Notes: a model not told the origin generated them from the sequence alone. Positions 44,984-57,068 are shown, numbered from the stretch's first letter. The stretch is DNA of 64,000 nt from Sternotherus odoratus (GCA_032164245.1 JAVMKO010000003.1:84674390-84738389), one strand, 5' to 3'. Numbers and translations are program-made.

Positions 44984-45083
44984 TAGGATTACCAGATAGC
45001 AGCTGTGAAAAAATGAGACGGGCTGGAGAGTAATAGGCACCGATGTAAGAAAGTCCCCAAAAATGGGACATCTGGTCACCCTG
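44984..45083. mobile_element. Short hAT MITE
   Basis: The ends taggattaccagat and atctggtcaccctg are inverted. The perfect 8-bp duplication tgcatgat lies at 44976-44983 and 45084-45091. The element is 100 bp. Confidence 0.85.
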
Positions 45084-45091
45084 TGCATGAT

Positions 45092-45974
45092 AGTTAATCT
45101 GGACTGTACCCAGATTCACAAAGGGACAAACTCAGGGTTGACAGGCTTCTCCTCACCAACAGTCTGAGTCTGACCTCTCCTGCCAGGCTCACCTTATGAG
45201 TATGCCCTTCTGGCACAGATTATCAGACAGCGGCAATCCGCATTTTTATATGCCATTCTTTGAGTTGTCCCTGTGTTACGTTGTAAAATGCAAACTGCCT
45301 GTAGATATGCCCTGGGGTTCTGAATTTTATTTCGACATAATTGGCGGTGGAAGATAATGCTGAAAGAGATTTTATTTTGAATGTCTTTTTTAAAAAAAAA
45401 ACAAAACAAAAACAACAACCCAATCTTAGGAAAATGAATTCTGTCGCTGGCTTTTGTATGAAGGGAAGTAATGTTTGTTGCAGTGATAAATTGTTTGCAT
45501 TTGAAGTGCACTTTTTCATGTGCTGCAGCAATCTATGTGATTCCATTCCACTGACACTAAGGAAAGAATTAAGTTTGTGCCATTTCCTATCCTCGTTATA
45601 ATTTTCATCCTGAGATTAATGAGAAGAGACTAATGGCTCATTAATTCAAAGTCTTTTCCCACTAGGATGAGGTAGCAGGATCTTCATGATCACTTATTTT
45701 TAATAGTCGTCTGTCTTGTTCAGATCTTTCTAGTGTTCTGTGTTTTGATTGGGTGGCCATACTATCCTACACTAGTGACAGATTCTTGGATCTGAAGGGT
45801 AGACAGACAAGTCGTTACCAACACAGAATATTAAAGGTCATTGTATCCCAGAGTGCTAAATATAAGGAGCATGTGCATTCTAATAATGCATTGCACAGTC
45901 TAACAAGTGAACAACAATGGAATAGTTCTCAGCTGCATGAAACAACATCCCTTGAGGGGCAACATGTGCTTCTG
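45092..45974. other. Intron 2 sequence, nothing recognised
   Basis: No coding or repeat boundary was recognised. The overlapping 86-107-codon frames at 45194-45601 do not match a family. Confidence 0.4.
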
Positions 45975-46245
45975 GTTCAGACTAGGGACTGGGAGACATG
46001 GCTCCAAGCTTCTATTCTTGGTTCTGTCACTGAATTGCCTTGTGACTTTGTGCAAGTTGCTTATTATGACTTGGTCCTGGTGCCAATGAAGTCAGTGACA
46101 AAACTCCCATTGACTTCAATAGGAGCAGGGTTGGCTCTTCTTCTAGTTACCCCATCTGTGAAATGGGGACAATAAGGCTCACCTCTGCAAAGAGTTTTGA
46201 GATCCTCTGATTAAGATCCCCTACATGGAAGCTACTGTTATTTTT
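45975..46245 (+). repeat. MIR SINE with an internal insertion
   Basis: It shows ttctgtcactgaattgcctt, gtgactttgtgcaagttgc, ccatctgtgaaatgggg and gagttttgagatcctctga. A piece with gtcagtgacaaaactcccat and tgacttcaataggagcaggg sits between the halves, and looks like an insertion of another small repeat. Confidence 0.75.
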
Positions 46246-47193
46246 AATGTAGAGTTGTGAAGATCCAATAAGTATGGTGTGCACTGGGTTGTCTTTTTCT
46301 TGCATTTTTTTTTTAAAAAAAGGTCTGGCAGCATAATACATTCATTTCAGTATTTATTACTGTTCCCCCAGCTATGACATGGGAGCAGCATGGCTAGGAA
46401 GGCTGTCTGGTTTCACTGTTGTTTCTGTAAGTACCATTGTGCTCTCTGCTGAAACATTGCTCGTGGGTAACATTATTCTGCAGTGAGTCTCACTAAATCC
46501 TGCACAGCGGGTAGTGTGACCTTACACCTCCCATGGCAACAACACTAAGAGAGCTCTCGTTAGTCCCTCTTCTCTAGCTGGGAAAGAACACGGATGCCAG
46601 GGGTCTGTGCTGAATCAGGGCATTCACTCTTTCTACCTTTCTTCCTTTTTGATTTGAGAGTGGCTCTGGCACTCTTGTGAGCAAGTGGCTAATAGCGCTA
46701 GCCTGAGGATGACACTGCTAAACTCTATGAATGCATGCGGACGTGATTAATGGCTGCCTGGTCGCATGAACCTCACACTGTTTGGCTTTGCTTAAGAACA
46801 CAGCTATTAAAGATGCACAGGTTGAACATCATTTATGTCTTTCTCTCTCCCCATTTCCTTGCCCGTCTGCAACTTCTTTATGTTTCAAAGTCTTCCCTGC
46901 GCTCCCTGACTTCCCTTCATACTTTCAGCTACAGTCTTGGAACAGAGCAGCACCAGAGCCCTGGAGCTGCAGACATGCAGCCAGTTGAGATTCTCCAGTG
47001 AGATCATCCTAGGCAATGTGCAATTACCTAAGAAGTTATGGGATGTGTGGGAGCATGAAGAGTCAAGGTGGTTGTGGATAGGAGGAGGTGGGGAGGACGG
47101 GCAAATGGACAGTAAGTGATAAACAGTCTCAGCTTTGGTACCCCAGTCAAGACTTTACAATCTAAACTCCAAATGTAGAGGGCATGTGGATAC
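46246..47193. other. Intron 2 sequence, nothing recognised
   Basis: There is no conserved coding sequence, and no transposon ends were seen. Confidence 0.4.
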
Positions 47194-47439
47194 CCCTACA
47201 ACAGGGGTCTCCAAACTTTTCAGCCCGAGGGCCGCATTAACTATCAAATAGCTGTTCGGGGGCCGACAACACACTCGAGGTCCAAATAAAAAAGAATCAA
47301 AACATGGATGTTGTTTTTAATTATTTATTTAATATTATTTTATTCAGTTATTATTTAATAACACATTGATACACTACACATGAACACCTGTTCACTACAC
47401 ATGAACACTACACATGAACACCTGTTCACTACACATGAA

Positions 47440-47815
47440 CACTACACATCAACCCCCCAACTGACCCACCCAGCCAGGTCTCTCCCCCCAAAACCTCCTT
47501 TCCTCCAACCCCCCCCCCCAACTGACCCACCCAGCCAGGTCTCTCCCCCCAAAACCTCCTTTCCTCCAACCCCCCCCCCCCCCAACTGACCCACCCAGCC
47601 AGGTCTCTCCCCCCCCCCCCCAAACCTCCTTTCCTCCAACCCCCCCCCCAACTGACCCACCCAGCCAGGTCTCTCCCCCCAAAACCTCCTTTCCTCCAAC
47701 CCCCAACTGACCCACCCAGCCAGGTCTCTCCCCCCCAAACCTCCTTTCCTCCAACCCCCAACTGACCCACCCAGCCAGGTCTCTTCCTCCCCCCTCCCCC
47801 CCCCCCCCAACTGAC
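47440..47815 (+). repeat. C-rich tandem array in the 47202 hAT
   Basis: About six to seven units of 50-65 bp contain aactgacccacccagccagg and tctctccccccaaaacctcc. C-run length varies between units, as expected of slippage. Confidence 0.9.
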
Positions 47816-47920
47816 CCGCTCAACCCGGTCTCTCCCCACAGACCGTTTCGCCGCCTGGCAGTGGGTGGCTCCTTGTTTCTGGCGGTGCGGCGCGTCCCGG
47901 CCCCAGCTCTGAGCCGTCCC

Positions 47921-48525
47921 TGGCCGGTGGCGGCCGCGGAGCACGCGGCGCGTCCCTGGCCGGCGGCGGCCGCGGAGCACGCGGCGCGTCCCTGGCCGCC
48001 GGCGGCCGCGGAGCACGCGGCGCGTCCCTGGCCGGCGGCGGCCGCGGAGCACGCGGCGCGTCCCTGGCCGGCGGCGGCCGCGGAGCACGCGGCGCGTCCC
48101 TGGCCGGCGGCGGCCGCGGAGCACGCGGCGCGTCCCGGCCGGCGGCGGCCGCGGAGCACGCGGCGCGTCCCGGCCGGCGGCGGCCGCGGAGCACGCGGCG
48201 CGTCCCGGCCGGCGGCGGCCGCGGAGCACGCGGCGCGTCCCGGCCGGCGGCGGCCGCGGAGCACGCGGCGCGTCCCGGCCGGCGGCGGCCGCGGAGCACG
48301 CGGCGCGTCCCGGCCGGCGGCGGCCGCGGAGCACGCGGCGCGTCCCGGCCGGCGGCGGCCGCGGAGCACGCGGCGCGTCCCGGCCGGCGGCGGCCGCGGA
48401 GCACGCGGCGCGTCCCGGCCGGCGGCGGCCGCGGAGCACGCGGCGCGTCCCGGCCGGCGGCGGCCGCGGAGCACGCGGCGCGTCCCGGCCGGCGGCGGCC
48501 GCGGAGCACGCGGCGCGTCCCGGCC
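47921..48525 (+). repeat. CG-rich minisatellite, period 36 then 35 bp
   Basis: About 17 units contain ggcggcggccgcggagcacg and cggcgcgtcc. The first five to six are 36 bp (with ccctggcc) and the others 35 bp (with cccggcc). The 35-bp period rotates the reading frame, which is why ORFs stay open in several frames. CpG density is very high. Confidence 0.93.
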
Positions 48526-48602
48526 CCGCGGCTGGTTCCCGACCGATCTCCACGGGCCGGATGCGGCCCGCGGGCCGTAGTTTGGAGACCCCTGCCCTAC
48601 AA

Positions 48603-50295
48603 ACTGCCATGCAAGCTTCACCAATGGATCCCATCCCTGACTTGCTGTAGGTGTCTCTTGCTTTGGGGATGGTTCACAGACAGGGACCAGACTCTGCTTC
48701 CCCCCCTTGCTTTCTTAAATAAAAAGCTAAATTCTGGGGCAAAATTCTACCCCAACTTACACCGTTTGCAACCCCACTAAAATCAACTATTAAAAGTGAT
48801 GGACATTCAGTAGTGACATATTGGGCTAGCTTATCTTCTCCTCCCAGGACTAGCTCTTTGTACACAGACACAAATTTTGTGAGTCAAGTGCAGGTTGAAG
48901 TATTGGAATATTCAGCAAGTCCAGTATTGGCAGGGTATCTGCAGGTGCAAGGAGATGATAAAGATCTTATTGACAGAGATTGTAACAAGAACAGGAAATG
49001 ACACTGTGGCAGCTCATTTTCTCAGAGAATGTAATGGGAATGGAGATTGCTGCAGCATTAATCAGATCTTCAGTTAAGCATTTTTAGCCAGGCTGGGAAG
49101 TTCAGCTAATTGAATCTGTTCTCATTTCCATTCTCCTGTTATAATTTTGTGCTCATCTTGGGATGATGTATCAAGAAATCACTTTTATTCTTTATCTGTT
49201 GCAGTCTCTAGCTGCAGATGGGCTCTGTGCTAAATTGTGTGGTAGCTGTACAGTGAGCCAGCCATAAGGGCTCCAGGACATTTTCATTGTAATGAACATC
49301 AGCTGGCTCAGTTCCATTGGGTTATGACTGCCCTCCCCACCCCCACTTCTCAGTCCATGTTAATAAAAGCATAAATGTGTGGTGTTTGCTATGTCCCACC
49401 AGTGGCTGCGCTTAAAATATCCTTTTGCCTGTTTACATGAGTTCATGCACAGCGACCTTGATTGCTTGTTGGTCACACAAACAATTATAAAACCTGGATT
49501 CAGCAGCCAAAATGGGACAGCACTGAGTATTGCCTGTCCTAATAGCTGTGATATTTTGTTAAGAAAAATATATATAAGAACAAAAGAAAGCAACATTTTC
49601 AGTGTGTTCAAGTCTTGGAATATCAGATACGGTAAAAAAAAAAAAATCAGTATGTGTACTGGATACAGGTGGCATCACCATGCATCTCCATAATCTCCCA
49701 AAATGTTGTCCTGCTCCAGCATGCTCAGATAATCCATTAGCCCCCTGCGTATGTAAATTACAAATGGATTTTCATGTAAAACCTATAATAGATTTTTTGG
49801 GGGGTGGGTTATCTGTGCTTTGGATGTTCCAGTCTTCAGGTCTACAACACTCAGAGATCTTTTCCACATGATGCGCCGCTGTTCACATAGCTTTGGATGC
49901 TGCAGCTAATACTTAAGAAGAGTCATTTTAGCTAAATATGTTCCAGAAACATTTGAGGAGCTTCTGAAATAGGTACACTTTCTGCTTGCTTGTTCTGCAA
50001 AGCATCCTAAGCAAGGCATATTGGTTATTTTCAGTTAAATAGCTGATTGAATATATGTGTAAACTCCATTCCAATTTAAAAATAAAAAAGCAAGAATTCC
50101 ACCTACTGATGTTTGTGCTGTCACCAAAATATGTTAGATGGAGTTTTGTAAATTTGCCTCCGTTTGGGAAAGAGTATGGGAAGTCCTGCAAGTTCCCAAA
50201 GAAGCTTTGCAATTACATGAGTTCACTCTTTTACTGTTTTGCTACATTGTGTTATGTTGGTAGCCTTGGGATGTGGCGAGATCTTTAATTGGTGC
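48603..50295. other. Intron 2 sequence, nothing recognised
   Basis: No feature was recognised. An A-run lies at about 49634-49647. Confidence 0.4.
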
Positions 50296-50299
50296 TAAC

Positions 50300-50475
50300 A
50301 ACCAGGGCCTGTGTTTTGAAAAGTGACTTGTCATTTTGAATGCCTTAATTTTTGGATGCCCAACTAAAGACCCCTTAAAGGGACCTGATTTTCAGGTGCA
50401 GGCACTCAGTATTTTCTACAAATCAGGTCCTTTTTAAAGGGTTTCAAGTTGGCCTCCCAAAAACAGAGAGACACA
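50300..50475. repeat. Old palindromic interspersed repeat
   Basis: gacttgtcattttgaatgcc, tttttggatgcccaactaaa and ccttaaagggacctgatttt face their complements aaatcaggtcctttttaaag and gttggcctcccaaaaa. This is an imperfect foldback. It is related in style to 20757-21010. Confidence 0.6.
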
Positions 50476-50858
50476 CGGTGGCTTATATCACTTAGGTTGA
50501 GACAACCACACTCATTTCATTTGTGAACTGCTGTTTTGGTTAGTGATTGACAGGTTGTGGGAAAGTGCTTTATAAGCATTCCCCACATAGCTCTGCTGAT
50601 AGGTCTCAATCATGAGCTGCAGTAGTTTTTATTCCAACTGAGGGCCTCTCTTCAGCCAGATTATTGCGTGAAAGGATCTGTGAGACAAGCAAATCTACAC
50701 TGACTGGTCCACTAACCTCATTTTTATTTGTATCTTAAGTCAGAATTTTAATCCACGTCTCCAGTGCTTATGGATCTGCTTGTGACCATCCTAACTCACT
50801 GTATCTTTTAATATGCAAAAGCTGGCTGCATTCTACAGTCCAAGTACATTTTGTAATA

Positions 50859-51047
50859 CAGGCATGTCGCATCTTGCGCAAGGGTTCCATTCTGCGGTTA
50901 CCGCGTATAGTGAAACCCATTGAGTTCAATGGCAGGCGAAATCGCCTGCCCTACAGAAAGTTTTTACATTTTTATTTTTCCCTTTTTTGGCGACGACATA
51001 AAGTGGAAATTGTGCATGTTAAATGTGCCTAAGACGTGACATGCCTG
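50859..51047. mobile_element. Tigger-like MITE (different family)
   Basis: The ends CAGGCATGTCGCATC and GACGTGACATGCCTG are inverted, and TA flanks both sides (50857-50858, 51048-51049). The interior has ttgcgcaagggttccattct and gttcaatggcaggcgaaatc. The element is 189 bp and non-coding. Confidence 0.88.
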
Positions 51048-51049
51048 TA

Positions 51050-51584
51050 ATCGTGTTTTTAAAATGTCAGTTAACTCATTGCAAGCCCTACCCTTTAATG
51101 TTTGTTCTTTGCACAAATTGCTTTCAGCTTCGTTAACACACGATTAAAAGTTGTACTGTACACAAGGCATGGAGCAAAGCTTGTTCCATGGAACATGGAT
51201 GTGGAACTCTGTATCCGTTTCTGCAACTTGATTAGTAAACAGAAGACCAGTGACCTGATGCACAGTGCTTCTCAAGCTGTGCTAAATGTCCATGAATGGT
51301 TTGCAAATCACGTGTTTGTGCTGCACAAAATGAAAAAATTAAGGACCACACTGCTTGTGAAGTGGGTCCGTAAGTGGCTGTTGAGGAATGAAATGCTTCT
51401 TCGAAAAATTTGGAATACCACTGTGCTGTTTTCTTTGGGAAGATAATTATCACATTGCAGCTGTATGCTGTTAAATTCTGCTCAATGATTTTGAGTTTGA
51501 CTGTTTAATGTGAGGAAAATCCAAAAGGCTGTGCTTTTTTGTGAATGCCAGTTTTGCAGCACTGTTTTCCTCTCCTTTTTATAG
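51050..51584. other. End of intron 2
   Basis: This part holds a 114-codon frame (51102-51446) with no recognised domain, followed by the exon 3 acceptor. Confidence 0.4.
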
Positions 51585-51666
51585 GGAGAAGTGTCTCCTT
51601 CCACTGCAGCTGGCTTTGGAATCAAAGAATGTGAAATTGGCCCAACATGGTCTAGCAGGGATGCAG
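51585..51666 (+). CDS. ARFGEF3: ARFGEF3 coding exon 3
   Basis: This 82-nt exon follows cctttttatag and precedes the donor gtatgg. Its first base completes the Arg codon from exon 2, and 27 codons follow: EKCLLPLQLALESKNVKLAQ and HGLAGMQ. This is the classic ARFGEF3 block at the start of the helical DCB-type region (compare the KYFLPFELACQ block of BIG1). The frame closes at a phase-0 boundary that joins directly to KLL of exon 4. It provides residues 47-74. Confidence 0.93.
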
Positions 51667-53424
51667 GTATGGTGTGGGACTTGAGTGGATTTTTACTTGC
51701 TTGGTTGGTTGGAGGGTGGATGTAGAAAATGGCAGCTCCCATATGATTTAAATTAAAAGGAAATGTAGGTGTTTAAAGTGAGGGGGGGAGGGGAAGTACT
51801 GTAAACAAAGCATCAAACCATGGGGTCTGACCTAGCGATGGCATGGGCACTGCTCAGAAGGCATCCAGGAGCTAGTCTCTGCACTAGCAGAGGCAGTGGA
51901 TTCTGTGGAGTGGATAGTTACTGACTTTGCGCTTGGACTCCAACAAATAACGAAGGAGCTGTATGGGCAGAGTCTAAAGAGAGTCCCATCTAGTCCTCTT
52001 TGATCAGCTCAGTGGTGCTTCCAGTTTGGAATGGGTAACATAGGCATAAGTAGCAAAGGCTCCGTTATAAATTTATGGGACCCCCCACCAATGGAATATT
52101 GAAATCAAAATTCCCTACATATTCACTAGCAGTAGGTGAACTGAAGGGGGTTATAAATTACAACAGGAAAGAGCCATGCAATGCATGTACCAAGAAAATC
52201 AGATGCAGGCTTCAGAGGGCTAAAGCATTTGTAGGTAACGAAATGGAAACAGAGTGTATGTTTTTGCTTCATTGAAGAAAAATGGACATTGTACCAGTAT
52301 GCAATTAATATTTATTATTAGGAATATAGTTTTGTGGGGAAGGCTTCATACTGCTGCTCTACTAAATACAAGTTGCTGTTCACTAAGGTGCAATTCATCC
52401 CTGTGCGAAGGGCCAACATAAGGTCTTGTTTTGAGGGCATAAGTAGGACTTTAGTGCTCACACCTTTTGTGTCTGTGTGTCTGAAAGTAGTTTTGTTTTT
52501 GGAATGATGAAAAGGCCAATATCTAGATTTGAAAATGGGCTCCCATAAACATTCACTTTGTCCATTTTCTTATTTTTTTTAAGTTGGATTTTCCCGTTTG
52601 TGCCACCTTTTCTAACTCTATCATGCTGTCTGGAAATAACCATTATGACACTCCATTACTCACGTACTGGGTTCTTCCCAAGCAAAGAGAACCTGATCAG
52701 TCCATAAAAAATCAGTAGAACTGTGTCAAATCTACACCTTATACAACCTCTCAACTCCTACCCCCAGCAATTACATAGCAAACTTCATGCCACCAGCACA
52801 ACCCACTGGTCAGGCTGCCTTCTCTTCAGGGGCTTAGTTAATGTTTGAGATTAGTCATCTCTTGAAAGATACATAAATACCTCTTCCCGCCTTCTTCCAG
52901 TGATTAGCAGTGCCACCTCCACAGTGCTTCTGTCCCCCTGGCAGCTCAAAGGGAGAGAGTGGGATGATAGATAAACCTTTATCTCCCACTAAGCAACATG
53001 TAAAGTAGTGGTAGCTCTATGCCACCAAACCAGCCTCATTTTCCACTCTGTACATGTGTTGGAGTGTTATTTCTAAAATGGCATTAGCTGAGGGCTTCAC
53101 CAAAGCCAAGTCCAGCAGCCCTCAGAAATTGACACATTGAGCGTGTGCTTGGAAACGACCTTTTTGCAATCATTTGAGCTGTCAGAAAAGAAATAGAAAC
53201 CCACTTGTAGAATTCAATAATGAACCCAGAAATGTTAGTTGCATCATCAGCAAAGCCCTAGATCCTGTCCTGATGGCCTTCAGAGAAGGAAGGGCAGGTA
53301 TGCAACTAATACTCTGATTACCAATACAGAATGAGTTAAAACAGAGTTAAATAATGGGGGCAGAATGAGGGAAAGGGGAGAATCGACAGTTTCTGAGACT
53401 GAACTACCTTGTTCCTTGTTGCAG
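51667..53424 (+). other. ARFGEF3 intron 3
   Basis: The intron is 1,758 bp, with donor GTATGG at 51667 and acceptor ttccttgttgcag ending at 53424. No exon or transposon end was recognised in it. Confidence 0.85.
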
Positions 53425-53556
53425 AAGCTGCTGGCTGATGACAGATTTGTATCCGTGGAAACAGGCTCAGATGAGAAGCAGCTATTAAATCAAATGCTGA
53501 ATGCTGTCAAAGTGACTCCTTCCCTGAACGAAGACCTGCAGGTAGAAGTGATGAAG
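53425..53556 (+). CDS. ARFGEF3: ARFGEF3 coding exon 4
   Basis: This 132-nt, 44-codon exon has gcag before it and the donor gtgagt after it. It encodes KLLADDRFVSVETGSDEKQL and LNQMLNAVKVTPSLNEDLQV, ending VMK. I recognise this as the ARFGEF3 sequence following GMQ. Both ends are phase 0. It provides residues 75-118. The following conserved exon (beginning VLLCITY in relatives) was not found up to 64000. A stop would appear quickly if the frame ran on into the intron, as expected. Confidence 0.95.
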
Positions 53557-55763
53557 GTGAGTAATTTACCAATGTCAGTGCTTGCGACAGAGACTGTCTG
53601 ACTCACTCCAGGGTTTGTGAGCAAATTTAGAAGCGTCTTGTACACCTGCACATTCTGCCAGGAATCGATCCCCTCCTTGTTGACCATGAACACTCATTTG
53701 CATTGCTATTTGAATTGTGTTACACACCAGCTTTCATGTGTTGCCTCTTAACACAGTTCTCTCCCTTGTTGCTGTTACCCCAGCTATATGATAGGAGGCA
53801 AATTTAAACCTCATAAAGCATTCACTCTGGTTTGAAAACTAACTTGGAAGGAGTTCCGAGATGTCACAAGGATTCACAATTATATGTGCTCAGTGTTTGT
53901 TGTGTGTGCTCAGACTGAGGATTTGCATACTCAAAACCCTGGTTCTGTGCACACACTTTAGAAAATTTGGACCAGGTTCTCTGTTCTTTGCCTCTTTCTA
54001 AAAAATATTGATTACAAATGGTGGTTGGCCAAAGCCAGGAGGTGAGGGGAGGATTTTGACTTATCTGGGCACCTGCTGGTTACTCCCAAAATATATTTGA
54101 ATAGCGTATGGGAGCCACCCACACTTAGTATTATTAAAGGAAGCTTTTATTCCTAGAAATACTTGTACTGCTTCAGAATGCTTGCTCTATGAGTCAGAAT
54201 GCTCAGTTGGCAGCTGCCATTGTATCAGAAGTGAGCGGATGTCAAAAAAATGACTTGTCCTGCCAACAGGCCTTCCAGTACAACCGGCGTTTCAGATGCC
54301 AGCTCATGATCCCTTATTAAAGGTACAGTAGAGCATCAACTTTAGTTAACTGAATTCCTGACAGGCACCAGTGCTCAATTACAGTCCTTTTGATGTGAAT
54401 TTGATACTTGATGTAAAAAAATTCTCTTTTGATATCCTCTTCCAAATAGATGTTTACTGTTAACAAGAGTAACTCATCCAGGAGAAACTCTTTGAGGAAC
54501 ATGTTCAGAGAAGCCTTTTCTGCATGTTTAAGGCACCCAACACTGCCGTGTATAGGTGTCTCATGCAGAATTAAGATTTATGAAACCATTTGTCCAAAGG
54601 GACCTGACTCACCTCTGCTCCTAGAATAGATCCAACTACTCTTACTCATTTGACTTCCAGATTTTGTTTGCTTTTCTGCATTTCTTTGTGGTTTTCAGCA
54701 CTGAATGGTGCCACTGCTTGAAGGACTAAAAATGGCCCTTGCTAAAAACTGCTTCATATTGGCCAGTCATGCAAACTGCTGCTGTTTTCTGTTTTTTATT
54801 CAAAGCTCATCATTTCCTTTGTGCCCCTAACAACGGTCATTTGTGCAGTGCCCAATGCACATATACATATGGAAGAGGGAAGCCTATCAAAGAAGATGCC
54901 CCATGGGTGGGGGTTGTCAGGGAACTGGGTTCAACTCCCTCATTATTGAGACAAGCCCCAGCTCTAATGCAACTTAAAGCTGATGAGAGGGATGCTAAGC
55001 ACTGATCAACTATGTATCCTGCCTACCTCAGACACACTGCCTCCCTCCCCCCCGACGTGCCCTCTGTGGTGGGAGGGGACTGGTACAGTGCTAAGAATTA
55101 ACACATCTGCAATGATAGGGAGTTCTCTTCTATCAAGGGAATTCTCTGTGACCAGTGGCAACCAGCTTCCTGTGTTGTGCAAAGTGGCTGGAAGATATGC
55201 CTTGATGTGAAGACTTCAAGAGATGGATAATCCATTATTTTCTGTGGTAGTTTGTTCCAATGCTTAATCATTTAAACTGGACAGGAGGGGAAAAGTGGGA
55301 TGCCACAAAACTGGAGGCCACTTTTGAAATTTGGGCATGAATGTGTACCTGAATTACCTTCTTTCCTGGAGATGGTCCCTTCCAGGTCAAATTAAAAGCA
55401 TCTCGGCTGGATAGTGTGGGTAAGCATATATTGTTCTGCCCACTTTTTTACTAGATTTATGGATAAACAGAGGACTTAATCTCCAAGGCTGCCAATTTCC
55501 AATCTGGCATCATTTCACTTAAAGTGCAACTTGTATCACTTAAAGAAACTATTACAAACTCTGTTACAAAGAAATCTCATTAACTATAAGAATACCTCAT
55601 TAGCGCCAATAATTAATTTATTAATTACTTAAGGTTTACTTGTCGGGTTTTTTTGTTTGTTTTTTTAGAAAAAGGAAATTACCCAAAGGATGGTTGTAGT
55701 TTTTGTTAGTAACAAAATACACAGCATTAAGATGGAGTAATATTAATACATTTAATTACAATA

Positions 55764-56049
55764 CAGTAAACCCTCGATTTAACGGACCTCGAATTTAACG
55801 GCCTTCGGATGCAACGGACAAAATTTCTGAGCAAGTCTGATGCATTCCTGATCCATTTCTGGCGGCTGGCTCCCGGCTGCCGCCCGGGTCCAGGCACCGG
55901 GCGGGCTGCGGAGCTGTCGCCCCGACCCTGTGGTGGGCGGGCTGCTGCTCCGACAGCTCATTTTTTTATTATTATTATTAAATAACGGACTTTTTCATTT
56001 AACGGACACCCCCTCGCCCGAATTAGTCTGTTAAATGGAGGTTTTACTG
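55764..56049. mobile_element. Tigger-like MITE (CAGTAAACC family)
   Basis: The ends CAGTAAACCCTCGATTTAAC and its near complement (gttaaatggaggttttactg) are flanked by TA (55762-55763, 56050-56051). The interior has cggatgcaacggacaaaatt and ggcggctggctcccggct. It is non-coding. Confidence 0.88.
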
Positions 56050-56145
56050 TAACTGTATATTAATAATTGTTTAATGTCCCAAGTTAATTGCAGTTTTTTG
56101 CATTCCTCTTATTCTGGAGAGTTACTGGTTTTCCTTGATCTATTT

Positions 56146-56448
56146 CAGGGATTTGGCAACCTTTCAGAAGTGGTGTGTGTCTTCATTTATTCACTTTAAT
56201 TTAAGGTTTTGTGTGCCAGTAATACATTTTAATGTTTTTAGAAGGTCTCTTTCTATAAGTCTATAATATAGAACTAAACTACTGTTGTATGTAAAGTAAA
56301 TAAGGTTTTTAAAAATTTTAAGAAGCTTCATTTAAAATTAAAATGCAGAGCCCCCCAGGCTGGTGGCCAGCACCTGAGCAGTGTGAGTACCACTGAAAAT
56401 CTGCTCACATGCTGCCTTTAGCGCGTGTGCCATAGATTGCCTACCCCG
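56146..56448. mobile_element. Non-autonomous hAT element
   Basis: The ends are cagggatttggcaacc and gattgcctaccccg. The flanks atctattt (56138-56145) and ttctattt (56449-56456) agree at 7 of 8 positions. The interior has ccaggctggtggccagcacc and tgctcacatgctgcctttag. Confidence 0.78.
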
Positions 56449-56888
56449 TTCTATTTTCATCATATTTTAAACTCCTGCCTTTGTTACTAATCCTGTCCCT
56501 GATATGCTTTTGGCACCTGATTCAAAGCCCACTGAAGTCAATGGAGAGACTCCATTGACTTCAGTGGGCTTTGGATTGATCCATTAGGGACACAAGCAGA
56601 TCCCTTGCTATACACTGGGATATATGAAGGTGTCAAGAGGAACTTGAAGCTCTCATTTCTCATAGGGCCAGTCTCTCTGGGATGTAGCAGGATCCCATCA
56701 GCACCTCTTATCTCTTCTATGAAACTATGAATTTTAATTAAAAATGGAATTTCATTTTGCAATAAGCAAACAAGATTAAATTAATCAAATCTCAGGTGGG
56801 CATTTGCTGCCAGTAACGTTAATCCTTCTGAAAGCAACCGTGGACGTCTCTCTCCATAAAGGCCATCCCATATGGAGTGAATGCATAG

Positions 56889-57068
56889 GGTTTCCAGCCC
56901 TCCAGGATTGGCCTGGAGTCTCATGAAATCGGCATCGATCTCCTGGTGACTATTGAAAGCAACCCAGGAGATTTTAATAGGATATTTTAAGAAAATGACA
57001 TTCCGTAATGGAGGGGTGAGGGAAGAAGAATCTCGCAGAATAGCTTCAGTCAGAGTTGGCAACCCTAT
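56889..57068. mobile_element. Probable hAT-like MITE
   Basis: agggtttccagccctccagg faces agagttggcaaccct. The body has ctggagtctcatgaaatcgg and caacccaggagattttaata. Flanks gaatgcat and aaacgcat suggest an imperfect duplication. Ends are less secure than in the other elements. Confidence 0.55.

Larger units (their letters stand above)
47202..48594. mobile_element. hAT-like element carrying two tandem arrays
   Basis: The ends are CAGGGGTCTCCAAAC and GTTTGGAGACCCCTG, with the perfect 8-bp duplication ccctacaa at 47194-47201 and 48595-48602. After ttcagcccgagggccgcatt comes a short array of ctacacatgaacac units. A C-rich array (about 47440-47815) and a CG-rich array (about 47921-48525) follow, then ggatgcggcccgcgggccg. 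Its hundreds-of-codons ORFs on both strands arise from these arrays. Confidence 0.92.
31593..51584 (+). other. ARFGEF3 intron 2
   Basis: This is the largest intron in the window at about 20.0 kb, with donor gtaagg at 31593 and acceptor ttttatag ending at 51584. It is packed with mobile elements, listed separately. No additional ARFGEF3 exon was found in it. Confidence 0.85.

Noticed and set aside
47921..48525. CRISPR-like regular repeat array
   Set aside because: The units are adjacent with no unique spacers, in vertebrate DNA inside a hAT element. It is a minisatellite.
47429..48634. Minus-strand ORF of about 400 codons and overlapping long ORFs
   Set aside because: They come from two tandem arrays inside a hAT element. 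The 35-bp period rotates the frame, which keeps all frames open.
51102..51446. 114-codon ORF next to ARFGEF3 exon 3
   Set aside because: No domain. It lies inside the intron upstream of the real exon and has no splice-site support.
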